A stretch of 64,000 nucleotides of DNA from Lachnospiraceae bacterium (GCA_022791575.1 JAAVZI010000002.1:1-64000), one strand, 5' to 3'. Shown: positions 27,268 to 36,798, counted from the stretch's first letter. Program-made: numbers and translations. The notes: generated by a model from the letters alone, not told the origin.

Positions 27268-29049
27268 ATGCGCTATCCAGAAGAACTAATTGAAGAAGTC
27301 CGTATGCAGAATGATATTGTGAATGTGATATCCGGTTATGTGAGACTAACCCGAAAGGGCAGCTCTTATTTTGGACTGTGTCCATTTCATAATGAAAAAT
27401 CGCCTTCTTTTTCCGTATCACCGGGAAAGCAGATGTATTATTGTTTTGGCTGCGGCGCGGGCGGCAATGTGTTTACATTTTTGATGGAATATGAGAGCTT
27501 TACCTTTGTGGAGGCAGTTAAGAATCTGGCTCAAAGAGCCGGTATTGCACTGCCGGAGCTGGAATATTCCAGAGAAGAACAGCTAAAGGCGGATAAAAAA
27601 TCAGTGATAATGGAAATGAATAAGCTGGCGGCGAATTATTTCTATAAGCAGCTGCAGTCAGCGAATGGAGTCAGGGCAAAACAATATTTTCTGGAGCGCG
27701 GGTTGTCTGAAAAGACAATCAAGCATTTTGGGTTGGGCTTTTCTAACATCTACAGTGATGATCTATATCAGTATCTGCGGCAAAAGGGCTATAAGGACAA
27801 TGGATTACTGAAAGAGTCCGGGCTGGTCAGAGAGGATAAGAAACATGGAGTACTGACTGACGCATTTTGGAATCGGGTCATGTTTCCGATTATGGATATT
27901 AATAACCGAGTCATTGGCTTTGGCGGCCGGGTGATGGGTGAAGGGCAGCCTAAATACCTGAATACCAATGAAACGCTGGTCTTTGATAAAAGCCGGAACC
28001 TGTATGGGCTGAATTTTGCACGGACAGCCAGAGAGGACTATATACTGGTTTGTGAAGGGTATATGGACGTCATTGCCATGCAGCAGGCCGGATTTACCAA
28101 TGCAGTGGCTTCCTTAGGGACGGCCTTTACTTCTGGACATGCTAGGCTGCTGGGTCGTTATGTCAAGGAAGTGATTCTGGTGTATGACAGCGATGGAGCC
28201 GGAACGAAGGCTGCTCTGCGGGCGATTCCGATTCTCAGGGAGGCCGGGATTCGAACAAGAGTTCTAAATATGGAACCCTATAAGGACCCGGATGAATTCA
28301 TTAAGAATCTAGGAGCAGACAAGTTCCGTGAGAGAATTGTCCAAGCGCAAAACAGCTTTCTCTTTGAGGTTCAGGTGCTGGAGAAGGAGTACCAAATGGA
28401 GGACCCAGAAAGCAGGAACAGCTTCTATAAGGCAGTGGCGGCAAAGCTTCTGGTATTCCGGGAGGAACTGGAGAGGGAGACCTATCTGGAAACAATCGCC
28501 AAACTTTACCATATTGAAGCCAAACAGCTGCGTTCTCTGGTGACTTCTGTCAGCCTGACCATGTCCGGGGAGACGCCGGTAAACAAGCCAAAGTCTGGGA
28601 TTCAGAAGAAAACAAAGAAGGAAGACGGCAGGCTATATTCCCAAAGGCTTCTTTTGACCTGGCTGATTGAAGATCCAGCTTTGTTTGATAAGATTGTACC
28701 TTACATACAAGCAGAGGATTTTACGGAAGGCTGTTACCGGACGGTAGCACATATGCTGTATGAGCAGTGGGAGAAAAAGGAGCTGAATCCGGCGCGTATT
28801 ATCAGCCGTTTTGCCGGGGAGGAGGAACAAAAGGAAGTAGCTGCCCTGTTTAATACTGAGCTGAAAGAAATCACAACAAAGGAGGAGAAGGAAAAAGCGC
28901 TGTCAGAAACCGTATACAAAATCAAGGAAAACAGTATCCGCTATGCGTCGGAACATCTGGACCCGACAGACTTAGAAGGACTTCAAAGAATTGTAAATGG
29001 CAGGAAAGAACTGCAAAACCTGCGCAGACTGCATATTTTTCTTGATTAA
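27268..29049 (+). CDS. dnaG: DNA primase
   Basis: Synthesises RNA primers for replication. The 593-residue protein has the N-terminal zinc finger (C38, H41, C59, C62; CPFH...CFGCGAGG), the RNA polymerase core with FGGRVMGEGQPKYLN, the Toprim segment VCEGYMDVIAMQQAG and DSDGAGTKAALRA, and a C-terminal DnaB-binding helical domain. It starts the dnaG-rpoD-trmK run. Confidence 0.97.
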   Translation: MRYPEELIEEVRMQNDIVNVISGYVRLTRKGSSYFGLCPFHNEKSPSFSVSPGKQMYYCFGCGAGGNVFTFLMEYESFTFVEAVKNLAQRAGIALPELEYSREEQLKADKKSVIMEMNKLAANYFYKQLQSANGVRAKQYFLERGLSEKTIKHFGLGFSNIYSDDLYQYLRQKGYKDNGLLKESGLVREDKKHGVLTDAFWNRVMFPIMDINNRVIGFGGRVMGEGQPKYLNTNETLVFDKSRNLYGLNFARTAREDYILVCEGYMDVIAMQQAGFTNAVASLGTAFTSGHARLLGRYVKEVILVYDSDGAGTKAALRAIPILREAGIRTRVLNMEPYKDPDEFIKNLGADKFRERIVQAQNSFLFEVQVLEKEYQMEDPESRNSFYKAVAAKLLVFREELERETYLETIAKLYHIEAKQLRSLVTSVSLTMSGETPVNKPKSGIQKKTKKEDGRLYSQRLLLTWLIEDPALFDKIVPYIQAEDFTEGCYRTVAHMLYEQWEKKELNPARIISRFAGEEEQKEVAALFNTELKEITTKEEKEKALSETVYKIKENSIRYASEHLDPTDLEGLQRIVNGRKELQNLRRLHIFLD

Positions 29050-29087
29050 GGGGATAATGAGACTAACATTTGGAAGGATGAACAAAC

Positions 29088-30197
29088 ATGGATGAAACAA
29101 TCGAAAGGTTTGAGGAAAAGTTAAAAGAGTTAATTGCTATTGCCAAAAAGAAGAGAAATGTTCTGGAAACCCAGGAAGTGATGGATCATTTTCAGGAGTT
29201 TGAGCTGGATGCAGAGCATCTGGACCGCATCTGGGAAGTGTTAGAGGGCAATAACATTGATATCATTAAGATGTCAGATGATGATGACGACGAGCCGGAC
29301 GAGATTCTGCTGGAAGAGGAAGAAGATGTGGATGTCGAGAATCTGGACTTGACAGTTCCCGATGGCGTCAGCATTGAAGACCCCGTACGAATGTACTTAA
29401 AAGAGATTGGAAAGGTGCCCTTGCTAAGTGCGGAAGAAGAAGTAGAACTGGCCAAGAGAATGACTCTTGGAGATGATGATGCCAGAAAGCGTCTGGCAGA
29501 AGCCAATCTTCGTCTTGTAGTAAGTATTGCTAAGCGTTATGTAGGCCGGGGTATGCTTTTCTTGGATCTGATCCAGGAAGGAAACCTGGGGCTTATTAAG
29601 GCTGTAGAAAAGTTTGACTATAAAAAGGGCTATAAGTTCAGTACTTATGCAACCTGGTGGATTCGCCAGGCGATTACCCGTGCCATTGCAGACCAGGCAA
29701 GAACCATTCGTATTCCGGTTCATATGGTTGAGACCATTAATAAATTAATCCGTGTTTCCCGACAGCTTCTGCAGGAACTGGGACGTGAGCCGATGCCAGA
29801 AGAGATTGCAGAAGAACTGAATATGCCTGTGGATCGTGTTCGCGACATTTTAAAGATTTCTCAGGAGCCAGTTTCACTAGAAACCCCGATCGGTGAGGAA
29901 GAGGATAGTCATTTAGGTGACTTTATTCAAGATGATAATGTACCAGTACCAGCAGAAGCCGCCGCTTTTACACTGTTAAAGGAGCAGCTGGATGAGGTGC
30001 TGAATACGCTTACGGAACGGGAGCAGAAGGTATTAAAGCTTCGTTTTGGGCTGGATGATGGACGGACACGCACATTAGAGGAAGTAGGCAAGGAATTTAA
30101 TGTAACACGTGAACGAATCCGCCAGATTGAGGCCAAGGCGCTGCGCAAACTGCGCCATCCAAGCAGGAGCCGCAAGCTGAAGGATTATCTGGATTAA
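29088..30197 (+). CDS. rpoD: RNA polymerase primary sigma factor (SigA)
   Basis: Housekeeping sigma factor, 369 residues, typical for Firmicutes. Region 1.1 is reduced and acidic ([20 protein letters not shown]). Region 1.2 begins [11 protein letters not shown], region 2 has [19 protein letters not shown] and [13 protein letters not shown], and region 4 has the [23 protein letters not shown]. Its stop overlaps the trmK start by one base (TAATG). Confidence 0.98.
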   Translation: MDETIERFEEKLKELIAIAKKKRNVLETQEVMDHFQEFELDAEHLDRIWEVLEGNNIDIIKMSDDDDDEPDEILLEEEEDVDVENLDLTVPDGVSIEDPVRMYLKEIGKVPLLSAEEEVELAKRMTLGDDDARKRLAEANLRLVVSIAKRYVGRGMLFLDLIQEGNLGLIKAVEKFDYKKGYKFSTYATWWIRQAITRAIADQARTIRIPVHMVETINKLIRVSRQLLQELGREPMPEEIAEELNMPVDRVRDILKISQEPVSLETPIGEEEDSHLGDFIQDDNVPVPAEAAAFTLLKEQLDEVLNTLTEREQKVLKLRFGLDDGRTRTLEEVGKEFNVTRERIRQIEAKALRKLRHPSRSRKLKDYLD

Positions 30198-30913
30198 TGG
30201 CCAGAACAGATATGCAGCTGTCAGAACGGCTGAAGGCCGTAGCCGGTCTTATTTCCCATGGAAAAAAACTGGCAGATGTAGGAACTGACCATGGATATAT
30301 TCCGATTTACTTAATCAGGCAGGAACGGATTGTCCATGCAATTGCCATGGACATTGGAAAGGGACCATTAGAACGCGCCCGCGCCCATATTTATCAATAT
30401 GGCTTAGAAGACAGAATCGAGACACGCTTATCGGATGGAGTACGAGCCCTGCAGCCAGGGGAGGCAGATTGTATGATCGCAGCCGGAATGGGCGGACCGC
30501 TGATAATACATATACTGGAAGAAGGGGCAGAAGTGGTTTCTCAAATGACAGAATGTGTCCTCCAGCCTCAAAGCGAAATAGCTAAAGTACGAAAATATCT
30601 TTGGCAGCATGAATTTACAATTGAGCAAGAGCATATGATATGGGAGGATGGCAAATTTTATCCCATGATGCGTGTACTTCCAGGAAGAAAACAGAAGCTG
30701 GAGCCAGAGCTGCAGGAGTTATATGCCCAATATGGCCCCTGTTTATTAAAACAGCGCCATCCGGTGTTGAAGAAGTTTCTGCTGAAAGAACAGAGTGTAA
30801 ATCAGAAGCTGCAGGTTCAGCTTCAGCAGCATCTTCCCAATACCAGGGGACGGCTTGCAAAGCTAGAGCAGGAGGCTGCTTTGATCGAGCAGGCTATAGA
30901 GTTTATGGATTAA
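30197..30913 (+). CDS. trmK: tRNA (adenine(22)-N1)-methyltransferase
   Basis: SAM-dependent enzyme methylating A22 in tRNA D-loops. The 238-residue protein has the SAM motif ADVGTDHGYIPIYL, AIAMDIGKGPLERA and DCMIAAGMGGPLI, as in TrmK, followed by a C-terminal coiled coil. It overlaps rpoD by one base. In related genomes nif3 follows directly; here about 850 bp of repeats separate them. Confidence 0.93.
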   Translation: MARTDMQLSERLKAVAGLISHGKKLADVGTDHGYIPIYLIRQERIVHAIAMDIGKGPLERARAHIYQYGLEDRIETRLSDGVRALQPGEADCMIAAGMGGPLIIHILEEGAEVVSQMTECVLQPQSEIAKVRKYLWQHEFTIEQEHMIWEDGKFYPMMRVLPGRKQKLEPELQELYAQYGPCLLKQRHPVLKKFLLKEQSVNQKLQVQLQQHLPNTRGRLAKLEQEAALIEQAIEFMD

Positions 30914-30948
30914 TGATGTAGACAATAAAGTGATTTTATTTGGTTGTA

Positions 30949-31137
30949 TATGGTGATTGCGGAGGTTTGGATTAATGCGACGATTTTAGGCAATACATAC
31001 AAAAACGCCGCTCAAAGACGTTGATTGGACATGAGGAGGGGCCCGCTTGCGGGAGGAGTCCTGGTGTCAGCATTTAATTCGCTCTGTTTTTGTATGTATT
31101 GCCTAAAATCTGGTTATGAATCTTAAGTTTTGCATAC
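30949..31137 (-). repeat. Palindromic repeat copy C (long form)
   Basis: The central stem is GGCAATACATACAAAAAC / GTTTTTGTATGTATTGCC, perfectly paired. The 51-bp insert is present in reverse, with GGGCCCGCTTGCGGG in its middle; here the small hairpin has CCCGC/GCGGG in place of CCCAC/GTGGG, a compensated change. The termini are degenerate, so the ends are approximate. Confidence 0.8.
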
Positions 31138-31210
31138 ATCTGTAAGTGAATAATAGAGTATTTGTAAAATTCGTTAATTTAAAGAAGAATTTTATAGCTA
31201 TCTATCATAT

Positions 31211-31459
31211 TGAGCATTCGCGAAACCTTCTTTTACTACCAGAGTTTGGATGATTGATACAAATAACAAGGAAGTGCGTTGATATGCGCACAGGTTATCA
31301 CCCATTTGGTTTGGTGATATATGATATAGCGAATCAAGTGCTGACATTAGGACTCCTCCTACTTCGTGGGTTCCTCCTCATGTCGTATCTCTTCACATCC
31401 AATCAACGTTAGACATTTGCGAAACTCGTCGCTTTGAATACAACTTACGCAATTACCTA
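31211..31459 (+). repeat. Palindromic repeat copy D (degenerate, enlarged)
   Basis: Starts TGAGCATTCGCGAAAC and ends ACTTACGCAATTACCTA. It carries the 51-bp insert (GCTGACATTAGGACTCC...) but the central stem is disrupted by extra sequence (31261-31325). A second left-end-like motif (AGACATTTGCGAAAC) lies at about 31410-31425, as if two copies recombined. Confidence 0.65.
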
Positions 31460-31584
31460 AGGATTAAGGTGTCAAAAGGTCATTTTGTTTCAATTGGATA
31501 CAATATATTGTATTATAAGGTTGTCAAAAAAACACTTACTTGTCATACATTTTGTTAAAAAATGTTTTGATATCTTAATTATAA
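31460..31584. other. Non-coding spacer between copies D and E
   Basis: No gene is seen here. The first part (GTGTCAAAAGGTCATTTTG at 31469-31487, then GGATACAAT) resembles sequences after copies F and G, so it may belong to a larger repeated unit. Confidence 0.4.
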
Positions 31585-31727
31585 TAGACATTTGCAAAAC
31601 TCTGATTTCACTATCAGAGTTTGGACAATATATACAAAAATGTAGCGAATTAAAAACGTCTTTGAGCGGAATTTTTGTATATATTGTTCAAGCTCGTCGC
31701 TTTGAATACAACTTACGCAATTACCTA
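31585..31727 (+). repeat. Palindromic repeat copy E (short form, 143 bp)
   Basis: An intact copy. It has TAGACATTTGC at the left end and GCAATTACCTA at the right. A side hairpin (AACTCTGAT-TTCACT-ATCAGAGTT) comes first, then the central stem GACAATATATACAAAAAT / ATTTTTGTATATATTGTT, then a second side hairpin (TTCAA-GCTCGTCGCT-TTGAA). It ends 32 bp before the nif3 start. Confidence 0.88.
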
Positions 31728-31759
31728 AAATATTATAACTTAGAAAGGAGTTTTGAGTA

Positions 31760-32545
31760 ATGACATGTCAGCAGATTATAGAGCTTTTGGAGCAGCATTC
31801 GCCGACAGAGTATGCAGAAAGCTGGGATAATGTCGGCTTGCTGGCCGGCAGAAGAGAGAAAGAAGTACATAAGGTAATGGCTGCCTTAGATGCTACGGAT
31901 GCGGTGATTCGGCAGGCGGTAAAGGCAGGGGCCGACATGCTTCTTACGCATCATCCGCTGCTGTTTTTGGCGAAGAAGAGCGTTACTACGGATGATATGG
32001 AAGGTTTGCGGCTGATCCGATTGATTCAGAATGATATTTCCTGTTATGCTATGCATACGAATTTTGACGTCTGTGGAATGGCCGAAATGACCGAACAGAA
32101 GTTAGGGCTAAAGGGGGCAGAAATCCTGGAAGTGACAAGATGTCTGGAAAACGGAACGCAGATCGGTCTTGGCCGAATTGGTGAGCTTCCAAGTGAAATG
32201 ACCCTAGAGGAGTTAGCGGAATATGTAAAACAGCAGTTTGACTTAGATCATGTAAGAATAAGTGGTGACAGAAAGGCTGTGATTAGGCGTGCTGCAGTCT
32301 GCGGCGGTTCAGGAAAATCAGTGGTTGATTCAGCATTGAAGGCAGGGGCGGATGTATTAATCAGTGGAGACTTTGGACACCATACCGTGTTAGACGCGCA
32401 GGCAGAGGGACTATGTATGATAGATGCTGGGCATTTTGGTACAGAGAAGATGTTTGTGCCTTATATTGTACAGTATTTAACTGAAAAGTGTACAGATGTA
32501 GAGATCGTAGCAGCGAACGAACGGAGTCCGTTTACCGTTATTTAA
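31760..32545 (+). CDS. Nif3-like dinuclear metal center hexameric protein
   Basis: 261 residues of the Nif3/YqfO family, whose biochemical role is still unclear. Metal-binding pattern visible: LLTHHPLLF, AMHTNFD, SGDFGHHTVLDA and DAGHFGTE. AAAGGAG lies before the ATG. It normally follows trmK; repeat copies C, D and E fill the gap, so its promoter must lie within or after copy E. Confidence 0.92.
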   Translation: MTCQQIIELLEQHSPTEYAESWDNVGLLAGRREKEVHKVMAALDATDAVIRQAVKAGADMLLTHHPLLFLAKKSVTTDDMEGLRLIRLIQNDISCYAMHTNFDVCGMAEMTEQKLGLKGAEILEVTRCLENGTQIGLGRIGELPSEMTLEELAEYVKQQFDLDHVRISGDRKAVIRRAAVCGGSGKSVVDSALKAGADVLISGDFGHHTVLDAQAEGLCMIDAGHFGTEKMFVPYIVQYLTEKCTDVEIVAANERSPFTVI

Positions 32546-32568
32546 GCAATAGATAGAGGAGGTCTGGA

Positions 32569-34236
32569 ATGGGCGGATTGTTAAGAGTCAGGATCAATGG
32601 GGTGGAGAAGGAATATGAGCAAGGAGTTACCTATCAGGATCTGGCAGATGAGGTGCAAAAGGAATATAAAGAAGGAACCATTCTTCTTGCTAAGGATGGA
32701 GAGAATCTGCAGGAACTGATTTCACGAGTAAGGGATGGAGCGGAGATTTCCTTTTTGACTTTAAAAGATGGAGCAGGACAGCTGGTTTATAAAAGAAGTA
32801 TTACACTGCTTCTTTTGAAAGCCGTATGTGATCTGTATGGACAGAACATTATGGCAGGTGTCAGGGTACTCTATTCGATTGGCAAGGGCTGGTATTGTAC
32901 GGTTAGGGATAGAAAGGCAGATGCTGCATTTATAGAAGCGGTGACCAAGCGGATGAAAGAACTGACCGCACAGGAACTTCCCATTTTGAAGCGAACGGTC
33001 AAGACTAGGGATGCTGTACGGATGTTTGAGGAGCAGGGCATGCCGGAAAAAGGAAAGCTGTTCCGCTATCGTCGGAGTTCGACCGTCAGCCTATATGGAA
33101 TCGAAGGGTTTGAAGATTATTTTTATGGATATATGGTGCCAAATACGCGGTATTTGACTGCATTTGAGCTGCAGCCCTATGAAGAAGGATTTGTTGTTTT
33201 GATACCGGATAAGGCAAATATCAGAGAGATTCCCCAGTTTAAGCCGCTGCCCAAGCTGTTTCAAGTGCAGAAGGTATCTACGGATTGGGGAAATATGCTG
33301 GAGATTGATACAGTAGGTGCATTGAATTACCAGGTTTCGCAGGGAAATATGCAGGAAATTATACTTGTGCAGGAAGCACTGCAGGAAAAGAGGATTGCAG
33401 AGATTGCAGAGATGATTAAAAACCAGCCGGAAAAGAAGCTGATAATGATTGCAGGTCCTTCATCTTCTGGCAAAACAACCTTTTCTCACAGACTGTCCGT
33501 ACAGCTTCGGGCTCATGGCCTGCGGCCTCATCCGATTCCGGTGGATGATTATTTTATAGATCGGGAACAGACACCGGTAGATGAGTATGGTATGAAGGAT
33601 TATGAATGTTTGGAGGCCATAGATGTCAGACAGTTCAATGAAGACATGGGCCGTCTGCTTGCAGGTGAGCGGGTTGAGCTTCCTACTTATAATTTTTTTA
33701 CCGGCTGTCGGGAATATGGCAAGGGAAAATACAAGCAGCTGGGAAAAGAAGACATTTTGGTTATTGAAGGGATTCATTGCTTGAATGATCAGCTTTCCTA
33801 TTCGCTTCCTCAGGAAAATAAATTTAAGATTTATATTAGTGCATTGACACAGTTAAATATAGATGAACATAACCGGATCCCCACAACAGACGGACGATTG
33901 ATTCGAAGAATTGTCAGAGATGCCAGGACCCGTGGGACGGCCGCTAGAGATACCATAGCCAGGTGGTATTCTGTGCGTCGAGGAGAAGAGAATCATATTT
34001 TCCCTTATCAGGAAGAGGCGAATATTATGTTTAATTCGGCACTGATCTATGAGCTGGCAGTATTGAAGCAGTATGCAGAGCCACTGCTTTTTGGGATTCC
34101 TGAGGATACGGCAGAATATCAAGAAGCAAAACGTTTGTTGAAATTCCTGGAATATTTTGTTCCGGTTGAAAGTGACAGTATTCCCAATAATTCGATTTTG
34201 AGGGAATTTGTAGGTGGGAGCTGTTTTCATCTGTAA
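32569..34236 (+). CDS. TGS-domain uridine kinase-like nucleoside kinase
   Basis: 555 residues. The N-terminal TGS domain (LRVRINGVEKEYEQGVTYQDLADEV...) and a threonyl-tRNA-synthetase-like middle (editing/SAD-like region) are followed by a C-terminal P-loop kinase (MIAGPSSSGKTTFSHRLS near 290-307; PVDDYFIDRE; EGIHCLND). This fusion is widespread in Firmicutes and annotated nucleoside kinase or uridine kinase; its substrate is not certain. GGAGG precedes the start. It is 23 bp after nif3. Confidence 0.88.
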   Translation: MGGLLRVRINGVEKEYEQGVTYQDLADEVQKEYKEGTILLAKDGENLQELISRVRDGAEISFLTLKDGAGQLVYKRSITLLLLKAVCDLYGQNIMAGVRVLYSIGKGWYCTVRDRKADAAFIEAVTKRMKELTAQELPILKRTVKTRDAVRMFEEQGMPEKGKLFRYRRSSTVSLYGIEGFEDYFYGYMVPNTRYLTAFELQPYEEGFVVLIPDKANIREIPQFKPLPKLFQVQKVSTDWGNMLEIDTVGALNYQVSQGNMQEIILVQEALQEKRIAEIAEMIKNQPEKKLIMIAGPSSSGKTTFSHRLSVQLRAHGLRPHPIPVDDYFIDREQTPVDEYGMKDYECLEAIDVRQFNEDMGRLLAGERVELPTYNFFTGCREYGKGKYKQLGKEDILVIEGIHCLNDQLSYSLPQENKFKIYISALTQLNIDEHNRIPTTDGRLIRRIVRDARTRGTAARDTIARWYSVRRGEENHIFPYQEEANIMFNSALIYELAVLKQYAEPLLFGIPEDTAEYQEAKRLLKFLEYFVPVESDSIPNNSILREFVGGSCFHL

Positions 34237-34297
34237 AAATGGGAAGGGGAGTTGAACGATTAACAGAATATGCATAAGGTTTGATTTCAGGCAGGTC

Positions 34298-34326
34298 TTG
34301 CATTTGCGTTCGGTTTATGATAAAAT
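34298..34326 (+). promoter_or_regulatory. Promoter of the polysaccharide deacetylase gene
   Basis: TTGCAT (34298-34303) and TAAAAT (34321-34326) are 17 bases apart, 85 bp before the ATG. Confidence 0.55.
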
Positions 34327-34354
34327 TTTATTGTTTATATGCAGACAAAGGCAA

Positions 34355-34380
34355 GTTTTTCTCTATCGGCAGAGAAAAAC
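34355..34380. other. Perfect 10-bp hairpin in the deacetylase leader
   Basis: GTTTTTCTCT-ATCGGC-AGAGAAAAAC would form in the 5' untranslated RNA downstream of the promoter at 34298-34326 and end 30 bases before the start codon. No T run follows on the plus strand. It could be a leader hairpin, an RNA-stability element or an operator. Confidence 0.5.
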
Positions 34381-34410
34381 AGAAAGATACGTTAGAAGGT
34401 GCAATGGAAT

Positions 34411-35436
34411 ATGAAAAAAAGTGTTATGAGAAGAAAGATTATGAAAAATAAGGTACTGCTTATCTGTAGTATCGTAATTGTGATTCTGGCCGTTGCCGGA
34501 GTGACAATTAGAAGTATGAGCCGAAGCAGATCAGAAAGCAAGAAGCAGGTAATCGCAACGGAAAGCGGAGGAAAGCAGCAAAAGACCTCAGATAAACAGC
34601 AGGCGGAAACCGAAGGGAAGAAGGACCCAGAACAGAATTCGTCTAAACCAGAACCAACCGCAGAGAATAAAGCGGATGCGACAGAAGCTCCCACGCAAGA
34701 GGCAAGTCCGGAAGCAGTTTCAACAGAAACGCCGGTTCCAGCAGCAAGTGAAGCTGTGACTCCACCTCCAGCTCCTATTACTTATTCAGAAACAGAAGGT
34801 AATAGAAAGGCCTATTTGACATTTGATGATGGAACGAGTAAACAGACGGATAAGATATTGGATGTTCTCAAGCAATATAATGTAAAAGCGACATTCTTTG
34901 TTACTGCCCAGGAAGGAGAAGAGAATGCGCGAAGATACAGAAGGATTGTGGAGGAGGGTCATTCAATAGGGCTTCACAGTGTCAGTCATAATTATAAGCA
35001 GGTTTATGCAAATCTGGATGCATTTATCACAGATGTGGAAGGTATTCGGCAGTTTGTCCTTAACACAACGGGCGTGGACAGCCATTTGTATCGCTTCCCA
35101 GGAGGGAGCAGCAATCAGGTATCGACAGTTTCCATGGATGACTGTATTCGTTATCTGAATCAGAATGGCTATCGATATTTTGACTGGAATGTGGATACTT
35201 CCGATACGGTTAACCGACATCAGTCGGTAGATGAATTGTTGTCTAAGGTTTTCGGTACAGTTGTGGACAAATACCATAATTGTGTGATTCTGATGCATGA
35301 TGCTTCTCTTCAGGATATTACAGTAGCAGCTCTGCCGCAGATTATTGAAGGGCTTCAGGCAAGAGGTATGGAGATTCTTCCGATTACTGAGAACACCCCG
35401 GTTGTTCAGCATAAAAAAGCAGATAGTGTACAATAG
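34411..35436 (+). CDS. Membrane-anchored polysaccharide deacetylase
   Basis: 341 residues from the ATG at 34411. A basic N-terminus and one hydrophobic helix (VLLICSIVIVILAVAGV) anchor it outside the cell. A Lys/Glu/Pro/Ala-rich linker of about 90 residues then spans the wall. The NodB domain follows: LTFDDGTSKQT with the catalytic and metal Asp pair, HSVSHNY with the metal His pair, RFPGGS and VILMHD. Such enzymes deacetylate peptidoglycan or other wall glycans. An upstream GTG at 34399 is possible. It has its own promoter and is followed 15 bp later by pyrH. Confidence 0.9.
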   Translation: MKKSVMRRKIMKNKVLLICSIVIVILAVAGVTIRSMSRSRSESKKQVIATESGGKQQKTSDKQQAETEGKKDPEQNSSKPEPTAENKADATEAPTQEASPEAVSTETPVPAASEAVTPPPAPITYSETEGNRKAYLTFDDGTSKQTDKILDVLKQYNVKATFFVTAQEGEENARRYRRIVEEGHSIGLHSVSHNYKQVYANLDAFITDVEGIRQFVLNTTGVDSHLYRFPGGSSNQVSTVSMDDCIRYLNQNGYRYFDWNVDTSDTVNRHQSVDELLSKVFGTVVDKYHNCVILMHDASLQDITVAALPQIIEGLQARGMEILPITENTPVVQHKKADSVQ

Positions 35437-35451
35437 AAAGGAAATAGTCAA

Positions 35452-36147
35452 TTGAAAAGAGTATTATTAAAATTAAGTGGAGAAGCCCTTGCCGGACAGA
35501 AAAAAATGGGATTTGAAGATTCTGTAGTTATGGAGGTTGCCGACCAGGTAAAACAAATGATAGGAAAGGGCATAGAGATTGCGATTGTAATCGGTGGTGG
35601 TAATTTCTGGAGAGGCAGGACAAGTGAGCAGATTGACCGCTCAAAAGCCGATCAGATCGGTATGCTGGCGACGGTTATGAACTGTATTTATGTATCGGAG
35701 ATGTTTCGGTCTATGGGAATGAAGACGGAAGTGTTTACACCGTTTCCGTGCGGAGGCTTTACTACACTATTTTCGAAAGATAAGGCAATTGAATGCTTAG
35801 AACAGGGTGTGGTAACGTTTTTCGCAGGCGGAACGGGACATCCATTCTTTTCGACAGATACCGCAACGGTTCTTCGTGCAATTGAGATTGAAGCAGATGC
35901 AATTCTGCTTGCTAAAGCGATTGACGGTGTATACAGCGAGGACCCCAAGCTGAACCCAGAAGCAAAAAAATATGATGAGATCAGCATTCAGGAGGTAATT
36001 GAGAAAAAACTGGCGGTTATTGATATGACGGCGTCTATTCTGTGTATGGAAAATAAAATGCCAATGCTGGTATTCGGCTTAAATGGGAATCATAGCATTT
36101 TAGATTCGGTTTGCGGCAGATTTAATGGTACAAGGATAACGGTGTAG
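35452..36147 (+). CDS. pyrH: UMP kinase
   Basis: Phosphorylates UMP to UDP with ATP. The 231-residue protein has KRVLLKLSGEALAG, VIGGGNFWRG and FAGGTGHPFFSTDTA, all PyrH signatures. The start is TTG at 35452, supported by the conserved N-terminus and an AAAGGA upstream. It pairs with frr 21 bp downstream, the usual order. Confidence 0.96.
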   Translation: MKRVLLKLSGEALAGQKKMGFEDSVVMEVADQVKQMIGKGIEIAIVIGGGNFWRGRTSEQIDRSKADQIGMLATVMNCIYVSEMFRSMGMKTEVFTPFPCGGFTTLFSKDKAIECLEQGVVTFFAGGTGHPFFSTDTATVLRAIEIEADAILLAKAIDGVYSEDPKLNPEAKKYDEISIQEVIEKKLAVIDMTASILCMENKMPMLVFGLNGNHSILDSVCGRFNGTRITV

Positions 36148-36168
36148 AACATAAAGGAGGAAGAAAAA

Positions 36169-36723
36169 ATGGATGAAAGATTAAAACAATACGAAGACAA
36201 AATGGGTAAAAGTTTATCCAATCTGGAAGCAGAGTTTGCAAGTATACGTGCAGGGCGTGCTAACCCGCATATTCTGGATAAATTGACTGTGGATTATTAT
36301 GGAACGGCCTCTTCGATTCAGCAGGTAGCGAATGTAACGGTACCAGAAGCTAGAATTATTCAGATTCAGCCATGGGAAGCTTCTTTGATTAAAACAATCG
36401 AAAAAGCAATTATGTGTTCGGATATTGGAATCAATCCTTCGAATGATGGAAAATGTATCCGTCTTGTATTTCCAGAACTAACAGAGGAGAGAAGAAAGGA
36501 ACTGGTAAAGGACGTGAAGAAGAAGGGCGAAAATGCCAAGGTAGCTGTCCGCAATATCAGAAGAGATGCCAATGAAGCGCTTAAGAAGTTAGGCAAGACT
36601 AACGACGTGTCTGAAGATGAGGTGAAGCAATTAGAGGAAAGTGTTCAGAAAATGACAGACAAGTTTGTAAAAGAGATTGACAAGGCAGTAGATGCAAAGT
36701 CTAAGGAGATTCTTACCGTGTAG
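36169..36723 (+). CDS. frr: Ribosome recycling factor
   Basis: With EF-G, splits post-termination ribosomes. 184 residues; visible landmarks are EAEFASIRAGRANPHILDKL, YYGT, ANVTVPEARIIQIQPWE and GINPSNDGKCIRLVFPELTEERRKELVK. AAAGGAGG precedes the start. A hairpin terminator follows. Confidence 0.98.
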   Translation: MDERLKQYEDKMGKSLSNLEAEFASIRAGRANPHILDKLTVDYYGTASSIQQVANVTVPEARIIQIQPWEASLIKTIEKAIMCSDIGINPSNDGKCIRLVFPELTEERRKELVKDVKKKGENAKVAVRNIRRDANEALKKLGKTNDVSEDEVKQLEESVQKMTDKFVKEIDKAVDAKSKEILTV

Positions 36724-36745
36724 ACAGTCCGGCTGTCTATAACAG

Positions 36746-36775
36746 AAAGGGAGCTTGCAGCCAAAGCTCCTTTTT
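36746..36775 (+). terminator. Terminator after frr
   Basis: AAAGGGAGCT pairs with AGCTCCTTT around TGCAGCCAA and is followed by TTG. It sits between frr and uppS, so it probably attenuates rather than blocks read-through. Confidence 0.75.
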
Positions 36776-36798
36776 GTATGTAAACTGGAGGTAAATAA

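Noticed and set aside
31485-31760. Open frame of 91 codons before nif3
   Set aside because: It runs through repeat copy E and has no ribosome site; the product reads as translated repeat.
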